A DNA stretch of 28,804 nucleotides from an uncultured Flavobacteriales bacterium (GTDB lineage Bacteria > Bacteroidota > Bacteroidia > Flavobacteriales_D > Crocinitomicaceae). The stretch spans positions 1-28,804 of the forward strand of contig CALJKJ010000040.1 in NCBI GenBank assembly GCA_937973685.1, written 5' to 3'. The position numbers and the translations under genes were made by a program. Under the pieces are notes generated by a model. It did no database searches. It saw nothing but the letters and a program-made list of their open reading frames with translations, and was not told where the DNA came from. Shown here in pieces: positions 23,054 to 28,804 of the stretch; the first letter of the stretch is position 1; the number at the start of each line of letters is the position of its first letter.

Positions 23054-23730
23054 TGCGGCGTTTTTTTCTAAAACACATTCCTGAAAATCAATTGTTTGAA
23101 TTACCCGAAGAGGAATCCAAACACATGATTCGTGTATTGCGCATGAATGTTGGTGATACTTGTGTTTTACTTGATGGAAATGGTCAATTAGTGGACGTAC
23201 AAATAAACGATGCACATCCAAAGCGTTGTGGCGTTACAGTTCTTTCTCGTGAACATAAAACACGTTCATCCGAATTTCATTTGGCCATTGCTCCAACTAA
23301 AAATAGCGACCGCATGGAATGGATGGTTGAAAAAATAGTTGAAGTAGGCGCGACCAAATTGAGTTTTATTTCAGGCGATCATTCGGAACGCTTTGCTTTG
23401 AAACTCGATCGCTTGGAACGCGTAGCAATTTCAGCAATGAAGCAAGCGCAACACGATTTTTTATTGACCATTGAACCAATGATTGCCTTTGATGAATTTA
23501 TCAAGCAACACCCAACAGGAAAAATTGCCCATTGCATGGATACCGATAAAAAAGCGTTGCAATCATCAACAATAACTGGCCCAGTTTTGATTGGCCCAGA
23601 AGGTGATTTTAGTCCGCGTGAAATCGAGTTGGCTCTAGCAAGTGGCTACGAAGCAATCCATTTGGGAACTGCGCGTTTACGAACAGAAACAGCAGGTTTA
23701 GTAGCAACAGTTTTAGCCATACACCAATGA
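23053..23730 (+). CDS. rsmE: 16S rRNA (uracil-1498-N3)-methyltransferase
   Basis: RsmE methylates N3 of U1498 in 16S rRNA of the small subunit. The protein (225 residues) has an N-terminal PUA-like domain (HMIRVLRMNVGDTCVLLDG, about 24-42) and a SPOUT methyltransferase knot. The knot's SAM-binding signatures are LIGPEGDFS at 179-187 and LGTARLRTETA at 204-214, with EKIVEVGATKL (93-103) preceding them. The ATG overlaps the holA stop by one base. The stop overlaps the next gene's start (ATGA). Confidence 0.95.
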   Translation: MRRFFLKHIPENQLFELPEEESKHMIRVLRMNVGDTCVLLDGNGQLVDVQINDAHPKRCGVTVLSREHKTRSSEFHLAIAPTKNSDRMEWMVEKIVEVGATKLSFISGDHSERFALKLDRLERVAISAMKQAQHDFLLTIEPMIAFDEFIKQHPTGKIAHCMDTDKKALQSSTITGPVLIGPEGDFSPREIELALASGYEAIHLGTARLRTETAGLVATVLAIHQ

Positions 23731-24380
23731 AAAAACTAGCAGTAATTATCGTAAGTTTTATTTTCAGTGCAAGTTTTGCGCAAGGAACGTATCAAATCGC
23801 TTATTTGAAATACAATGGCGGAGGCGATTATTATGCAAATCCAACTGCACTTGCTAATTTGGTTCAATTTTGCAACACCAATTTGGGAACGACTATTTCA
23901 AAAGAAATTCCTTTTGTAGCCGTTGGAAGTCCCGAAATTGCTGCCTATCCTTTTCTTCACATGACAGGTCATGGAAACGTTGTTTTTTCCATGCGTGATG
24001 CCGAGAATTTGCGCAATTATCTGCTTGGTGGAGGTTTTTTACACATTGATGACAATTATGGAATGGATAAATTTATTCGTGAGGAGTTGAAGAAAGTTTT
24101 TCCGAATAATTCATTGGTTGAAATACCGTTCAATCATCCCATTTTTCATCAAAAATACGACTTCAATGGCTTACCAAAGATTCACGAACACGATGGAAAA
24201 CGACCACAAGCATTTGGTATTATCGTCGATGGGCGTTTGGTTTGTTTGTACACGTATGAAACTGATTTAAGCGATGGTTGGGAAGACCGTGAAGTGCACA
24301 ACGATCCAGAAGACAAACGCAAGCAAGCGCTTCAAATGGGAGCAAATATTTTGATGTACGCTTTTTTAGGTGGGAATTAA
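23727..24380 (+). CDS. DUF4159 domain protein, exported
   Basis: A 217-residue protein with a signal peptide (MKKLAVIIVSFIFSASFAQ, 1-19), so it acts outside the cytoplasm. The mature part matches DUF4159: IAYLKYNGGGDYYANPTALANL, then FLHMTGHGNVVFSM, LLGGGFLHIDDNYGMDKF and a C-terminal SDGWEDREVHNDP segment. The glycine-rich 'GGGFLHIDDN' core resembles a glutamine-amidotransferase-like fold used in substrate binding, but the function is not known. The start overlaps rsmE by four bases. The stop overlaps the convergent TonB-CTD gene in a shared TTAA. Confidence 0.88.
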   Translation: MKKLAVIIVSFIFSASFAQGTYQIAYLKYNGGGDYYANPTALANLVQFCNTNLGTTISKEIPFVAVGSPEIAAYPFLHMTGHGNVVFSMRDAENLRNYLLGGGFLHIDDNYGMDKFIREELKKVFPNNSLVEIPFNHPIFHQKYDFNGLPKIHEHDGKRPQAFGIIVDGRLVCLYTYETDLSDGWEDREVHNDPEDKRKQALQMGANILMYAFLGGN

Positions 24381-24712
24381 TCTTTGATGTAATTAAACCT
24401 TACCAACGCATATTGGAACTCAGGAAAATGTGTTCCAGGTGTAAATAAAAAAGTCTTCGCCGCATTTTTTGCTATCATTACTGCAGGTGTAGAAAGCACA
24501 TCACTTTTTTCTGAAATCAACCGAGAACTGGTTACTTTTCCAAGGTTATCTATTGCAACTTCCAAAACCACCACCCCGCTCCTACTTCCATGAATATCGA
24601 AAGAAACGGTGTTTACTAATTTTCTTCCCGAATCAATTGCTGAACCTGAGATAATTTGCGCTTTTACTTGTCCAACGATAAACAAGCAGCCGACGAGTAT
24701 AATTCCTTTCAT
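24377..24712 (-). CDS. Small exported protein with TonB C-terminal-like domain
   Basis: A 111-residue protein. Signal peptide MKGIILVGCLFIVGQVKAQ, then about 90 residues, GVVVLEVAIDNLGKVTSSRL...AVMIAKNAAKTFLF...YALVRFNYIKD, with the pattern of the TonB C-terminal domain ('G.V.V.F.V..DG.V....V..S....LD..A......F.P'). Unlike TonB it has no proline-rich linker or membrane anchor, so it is probably a free periplasmic TonB-CTD-like domain that could bind outer-membrane partners or peptidoglycan. I use the ATG at 24712, two bases after the recG stop. The longer frame overlaps recG and spoils the signal peptide. Last gene of a probable dsbD-recG operon. Confidence 0.7.
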   Translation of the reverse strand: MKGIILVGCLFIVGQVKAQIISGSAIDSGRKLVNTVSFDIHGSRSGVVVLEVAIDNLGKVTSSRLISEKSDVLSTPAVMIAKNAAKTFLFTPGTHFPEFQYALVRFNYIKD

Positions 24713-24714
24713 AG

Positions 24715-26814
24715 TTATGATATTTCGGCCCAATTGGGTTTGTCTTTTAATTTCTTCAGCGCAACCATCCGCAACCAATAATGTGCTGGTTGAGATAAAC
24801 GTGGATCTTCGGTTAATATTGCCCGAGCTTTTTCACGAGCTAACCCAACCAACGGACCATCTTTTGCCAAATCTGCAATTTTTAAATCCAAAGTGCCACT
24901 TTGTTGGGTCCCCATGATATCGCCTGGTCCTCGTAATTCCAAATCGACTTCTGAAATTTCGAAACCATCATTGGTGCGTACCATTGTATTGATGCGTTTT
25001 TTGGTTGTTTGTGCCAGTTTATCACCTGTCATCAAAATACAATACGATTGATCAGCTCCTCGCCCGACGCGACCGCGTAACTGGTGTAATTGGGACAACC
25101 CAAAACGCTCCGAGCTTTCGATAATCATTACCGAAGCATTGGGAACATTTACACCAACTTCGATTACTGTCGTTGCAACCATAATTTGGGTTTTTCCCTC
25201 AATGAACAATTGCATTTCGTAATCTTTTGCTTCCGGTTTCATTTGGCCATTTACAATACTCACATGGTAGTCTGGCAAAGGAAAATAGCGCACAATTGAT
25301 TCGTAACCGTCCATCAAATTTGCATAGTCTAACTTTTCCGATTCTTTGATTAAGGGATAAACGATGTAAACCTGACGTCCTAATTCAATTTGACTTTTCA
25401 CAAAACCTAAGACCTGTAAACGATCTTTTTCAAAACGGTGATGCGTTGTGATTGGTTTTCGCCCTGGCGGTAATTCATCAATAACAGACACTTCTAAGTC
25501 ACCATAAAAAGTCATGGCGAGTGTACGAGGAATTGGTGTTGCCGTCATGACTAAAATATGAGGAGGAATGGTGTTTTTCTTCCACAAACGGGCACGTTGT
25601 GCAACGCCAAAACGATGTTGTTCATCGATAACAACAATTCCTAAATTCTGAAACTGAACAATGTCTTCTAACAAGGCATGCGTTCCGATGAGGATATGAA
25701 TTTCACCCGACAACAAACCTTCGTGAATGATTTTACGCTGCGCTTTCTTGGTAGATCCCGTTAACAAAGCAACATTGACAGACGTTCCAGCCAATAATTC
25801 TGATATTCCAATAAAATGTTGGTTCGCTAAAATCTCTGTGGGAGCCATGATTGCCGATTGCAAACCAGTTTCAATTCCCATTAACATCGTTAACAAAGCG
25901 ACCACTGTTTTTCCACTTCCAACATCACCTTGCAACAAACGATTCATTTGTATGCCTGAACCCAAATCTTTGCGAATCTCTTTTAAGACGCGCTTTTGTG
26001 CATTGGTCAATGGAAACGGTAATTTTGTTTCGTAAAATGAATTAAATACTTCGCCTAACTGCGTAATTGTATTTCCTTTTGTTTGTTGGAGCGTAATTTG
26101 TCGGCGCAAGAGTAATTCAATTTGCAAATGCAATAATTCTTCGAATTTGAAACGTTTTCGCGCCAACTGCACTTGTTCCGTAGCTTGAGGAATATGAATC
26201 GCAAACAAAGCTTCTTTGTAGGGAATCAATCCTAATTCGGTACGCATTTCAACTGGAATAGCATCTTCAAACGAAACGTTTCTCAACTGTGCAAGCAAGG
26301 TGAGCATGAGTTTCTGAATGCCTTTACTGTGCAAACCAGCTGCTGTTAATTTTTCAGTTGACGAGTAAACAGGTTGCCATCCAATTGCGGGATCTACTTC
26401 TGATAATAAGGTAATTTCAGGATGAGGAATACTCCACGAACTTTGATAAAACTTTGGTTTACCAAAAACTTGCAAGGGAACGTTGACTTTGATACTCGGT
26501 AAAATGAATTTAATTCCTTGAAACCAGACTAAATCTATGATACCGGTTTCATCTTGAAATTTAACAGACAAACGTTTTTGGCGGCCATTTCCTGATTCGT
26601 GAAGCGAAATAATTTTCCCTTTTAGTTGAACATATCCATCTAATTCGGGTAAGTCACGAATTGCATTGTATTGCGACCGATCGACGTAGCGAAAAGGGTA
26701 ATGACAGAGTAAATCTTCAAACGTAGCAATTCCCAATTCATCGCGCAGTAACTTCGCTCGTTGAGGTCCTACACCTTTTAGAAACTCAATGGAAGTTTGC
26801 AATACGTCGTTCAT
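24715..26814 (-). CDS. recG: ATP-dependent DNA helicase RecG
   Basis: RecG remodels stalled replication forks and branched recombination intermediates. The 699-residue length is normal. The N-terminal wedge and OB region spans about 1-150, including SIEFLKGVGPQRAKLL and YPFRYVDRS. Helicase motif I is GDVGSGKT at 296-303, motif II DEQH at 397-400, motif III VMTATPIPRTLAM, and motif VI QLRGRVGRG near 600. The RecG-specific TRG-like tail is present. All motifs look intact. It lies 23 bases after the dsbD stop and 2 bases before the TonB-CTD gene. Confidence 0.97.
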   Translation of the reverse strand: MNDVLQTSIEFLKGVGPQRAKLLRDELGIATFEDLLCHYPFRYVDRSQYNAIRDLPELDGYVQLKGKIISLHESGNGRQKRLSVKFQDETGIIDLVWFQGIKFILPSIKVNVPLQVFGKPKFYQSSWSIPHPEITLLSEVDPAIGWQPVYSSTEKLTAAGLHSKGIQKLMLTLLAQLRNVSFEDAIPVEMRTELGLIPYKEALFAIHIPQATEQVQLARKRFKFEELLHLQIELLLRRQITLQQTKGNTITQLGEVFNSFYETKLPFPLTNAQKRVLKEIRKDLGSGIQMNRLLQGDVGSGKTVVALLTMLMGIETGLQSAIMAPTEILANQHFIGISELLAGTSVNVALLTGSTKKAQRKIIHEGLLSGEIHILIGTHALLEDIVQFQNLGIVVIDEQHRFGVAQRARLWKKNTIPPHILVMTATPIPRTLAMTFYGDLEVSVIDELPPGRKPITTHHRFEKDRLQVLGFVKSQIELGRQVYIVYPLIKESEKLDYANLMDGYESIVRYFPLPDYHVSIVNGQMKPEAKDYEMQLFIEGKTQIMVATTVIEVGVNVPNASVMIIESSERFGLSQLHQLRGRVGRGADQSYCILMTGDKLAQTTKKRINTMVRTNDGFEISEVDLELRGPGDIMGTQQSGTLDLKIADLAKDGPLVGLAREKARAILTEDPRLSQPAHYWLRMVALKKLKDKPNWAEIS

Positions 26815-26837
26815 TGAACTGAGGCTACTTGATAAAA

Positions 26838-28804
26838 CTATTTTTTGTACAATGCCAAACCTTTTTCAAGCCATTCTTTGAAAACTGAAGGGCTACTGTG
26901 GTGTTGATAATCAGCTGCACCGTTTGCTATTTGTTTGCCTTCCGCATCCAACATTACATAATACGGTTGGGAAGAAATCTTATAATCTTTGATTTGCAAA
27001 TACATCCATTTATCACCTGTTGTGATCAATTTCTTGAATTTTCCAGGAACCAATTCTACTGTTTTTTGTTCCGCTTTTGGTAAATCAACACGTTCGTCAA
27101 CATGCAAGGAAGCAATCACCACATCTTCTTTCAAATGATCGATTATTCCTGGTTCTCCCCAAACAGATTCTTCCATTTTTCGGCAGTTTACACAATTGTG
27201 TCCAGTAAAGTCAACGAACAATGGCTTGCCTACTTTTAGCGCATATGCTTTCGCTTTATCTAAGTCGTGGAATACTTGAATGTTTTGTGGCCCCAAATGC
27301 ATGTCGGCTGTTGTTTCTGAAGAAGTTCCAACATGAGCAGCACCACCAAATCCACCTGGAGCTTCACTGTAGTTCGATGGAGGAGGAAATGCACTGATTA
27401 ACTTCAACGGTGCGCCCCACAAGCCTGGAATCATGTAAAAAACAAAAGCTAATACAAATGTTCCAAAAAGCGTACGTCCAACAGATAAACGTTCGATTTT
27501 ACTATCGTGAGGTAATTGAATAAATCCAAATAAATAAAGGGCAAGTACCAAGAAAATTCCAATCCAAATAGCTAAAAATAATTCACGTTCGAAATAATGT
27601 GCTTGTAATGCTAAATCTGCATTTGATAAGAATTTAAACGCCAATGCTAATTCCAATAATCCCAAAACAACTTTGACGGTATTCAACCAACCTCCCGATT
27701 TTGGCAAGGTATTCAACCAACCTGGGAATGCAGCAAACAAACCAAATGGAAGCGCTAATGCCAATGAGAAACCTAACATCCCGATGATTGGAGCGATTCC
27801 GCCTTTGCTTGCAGCCTCAACGATTAACGTTCCAACGATTGGTCCTGTACACGAAAAAGAAACCAAAGCCAAAGCAAGTGCCATGAAGAAAATACCAATC
27901 ATCCCGCCTTTATCCGAAGCTTGATCTGCTTTGTTTACCCATGAACTCGGCATTCTAATTTCGAAAGCTCCCATGAAGGAAACAGCAAACACCACCAAAA
28001 TCAAAAAGAAAACGATGTTAAATGTTGGATTTGTTGACATGTTGTTCAATGCTTCTGCACCGAATACAGCTGTTACAACTGTTCCTAGTAAGATGTAAAT
28101 AACGATAATGGAAAGACTATAAAACAAAGCGTTGCGAATTCCAGCAGCTTTTGATTTGCTTTGTTTGGTGAAGAAACTCACAGTCATTGGAATCATTGGA
28201 AAAACACAAGGTGTAAACAAGGCTGCTAAACCGCTGATAAATGACAAGAAAAACAAAGCAGTCATCGAACGATTTTCTTCTTTTTTACTTGAATCTTTCG
28301 TTGGTTTTCCTGCTTCTACTTTTTCAGTAGCACTAGCTGAAGTTCCAGCTTTTTTGGTTGTGTCTGTTTTTTGTGACGCTGTGTCAATTAAGGTTCCTTC
28401 TGCTGTAGTTGCAAATAATGAAGGTTTCACTTTTAATGAAAAAGTAGTGTTGTATGGCGGCAAACAACCGACTTCGTTACATGTTTGGTAATCGTAAGTT
28501 CCTTTGATGATAAAATCTTTATCGCTCAATAAAACTATTTTTTGCTTGAACAACACCGTTCCTTCATGGTATGCGATGTCTTCATCAGCCGCATCGTCAT
28601 GTTTGACATGAGGTTTAGGTTCGATGACATTTCCGACCGTTTTGTAATTTGGATTCTTTGCCAAGGTCCAATTGGTATTCAATCCAAAAGTACCTTTTGG
28701 TAATACAATTGCATTGATGTGCCAACCTTTCACAATTTTCACCTCCGCTACAACAAAAACATCTTTTTCTGTTTTTTCGACACGGAATTTCCATTTCACT
28801 TTGT
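26838..28804 (-). CDS. dsbD: Thiol:disulfide interchange protein DsbD, N-terminus missing
   Basis: DsbD passes electrons from cytoplasmic thioredoxin across the inner membrane to periplasmic thiol proteins. Visible are: the N-terminal periplasmic domain (VKWKFRVEK...) with cysteines in YQTCNEVGC near 107 and 112; a serine/threonine/lysine-rich linker; the polytopic domain with CVFPMIP (cysteine near 198) and SCTGPIVG (near 317); and a C-terminal thioredoxin domain with the active site CVNC near 535-538 in FVDFTGHNCVNCRK. The frame stays open through the right window edge. The signal peptide and true start are not visible, so this is partial. The GTG at 28799 is not a likely start. 653 codons are counted from there. 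Confidence 0.95.
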   Translation of the reverse strand, partial: KVKWKFRVEKTEKDVFVVAEVKIVKGWHINAIVLPKGTFGLNTNWTLAKNPNYKTVGNVIEPKPHVKHDDAADEDIAYHEGTVLFKQKIVLLSDKDFIIKGTYDYQTCNEVGCLPPYNTTFSLKVKPSLFATTAEGTLIDTASQKTDTTKKAGTSASATEKVEAGKPTKDSSKKEENRSMTALFFLSFISGLAALFTPCVFPMIPMTVSFFTKQSKSKAAGIRNALFYSLSIIVIYILLGTVVTAVFGAEALNNMSTNPTFNIVFFLILVVFAVSFMGAFEIRMPSSWVNKADQASDKGGMIGIFFMALALALVSFSCTGPIVGTLIVEAASKGGIAPIIGMLGFSLALALPFGLFAAFPGWLNTLPKSGGWLNTVKVVLGLLELALAFKFLSNADLALQAHYFERELFLAIWIGIFLVLALYLFGFIQLPHDSKIERLSVGRTLFGTFVLAFVFYMIPGLWGAPLKLISAFPPPSNYSEAPGGFGGAAHVGTSSETTADMHLGPQNIQVFHDLDKAKAYALKVGKPLFVDFTGHNCVNCRKMEESVWGEPGIIDHLKEDVVIASLHVDERVDLPKAEQKTVELVPGKFKKLITTGDKWMYLQIKDYKISSQPYYVMLDAEGKQIANGAADYQHHSSPSVFKEWLEKGLALYKK

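Overview
The window reads as a chromosomal segment of a low-GC Bacteroidota bacterium, most likely Flavobacteriales and perhaps Crocinitomicaceae/Fluviicola-like (family level is inference). The reasons are: a surface protein with a type IX secretion C-terminal sorting domain; DUF4159, DUF349-repeat and HsdR_N-type proteins typical of this phylum; almost no Shine-Dalgarno sequences; and repeated TAnnTTTG boxes, the Bacteroidota -7 promoter element, just upstream of many starts. Coding density is very high. No stretch above 300 bases lacks a gene; the largest gap, 100-288, holds a promoter. I saw no rRNA, tRNA, CRISPR array or insertion sequence.

Region 1-3150: the N-terminus of a probable AlkD-type DNA alkylation repair protein (minus strand, cut by the window edge), 5-formyltetrahydrofolate cyclo-ligase, a tiny membrane protein and an unknown exported protein (plus strand). 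A tightly coupled minus-strand operon follows: small protein, small membrane protein, EamA transporter. Region 3118-9560: a minus-strand hemE-OmpA-family pair ending in a clear terminator; divergent from it, a large FG-GAP/VCBS type IX cargo protein and a GT4 glycosyltransferase. Region 8889-12233: a minus-strand operon of PfkB-family kinase, five-repeat DUF349 protein and a four-helix membrane protein. Region 12402-17689: two overlapping outer-membrane protein genes (a PorV/Q-like barrel and a helix-hairpin-helix barrel), ung (convergent) and prfC.

Region 17690-21530 is the accessory part: an AT-rich island with different codon use (many AGA arginine codons). It carries a two-gene type II restriction-modification system, a C5-cytosine methyltransferase overlapping an MvaI/BcnI-family endonuclease by ATGA, followed by an orphan YefM/Phd-type antitoxin. 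The methyltransferase begins with about 95 residues that look like the arm-type DNA-binding domain of Bacteroidota tyrosine recombinases, and its promoter is overlaid by GTCCGT repeats on a 6-bp phase. I propose that this borrowed integrase domain lets the methyltransferase sense and repress its own operon, as N-terminal HTH extensions do in M.EcoRII and M.SsoII. This is the best candidate for an undescribed system here.

Region 21533-28804 returns to housekeeping genes: a solo HsdR_N/PD-(D/E)xK protein divergent from holA-rsmE-DUF4159, then a minus-strand dsbD-recG-TonB-CTD run. dsbD is truncated by the right edge. Convergent gene pairs are packed so tightly that two of them share a single TTAA as both stop codons.
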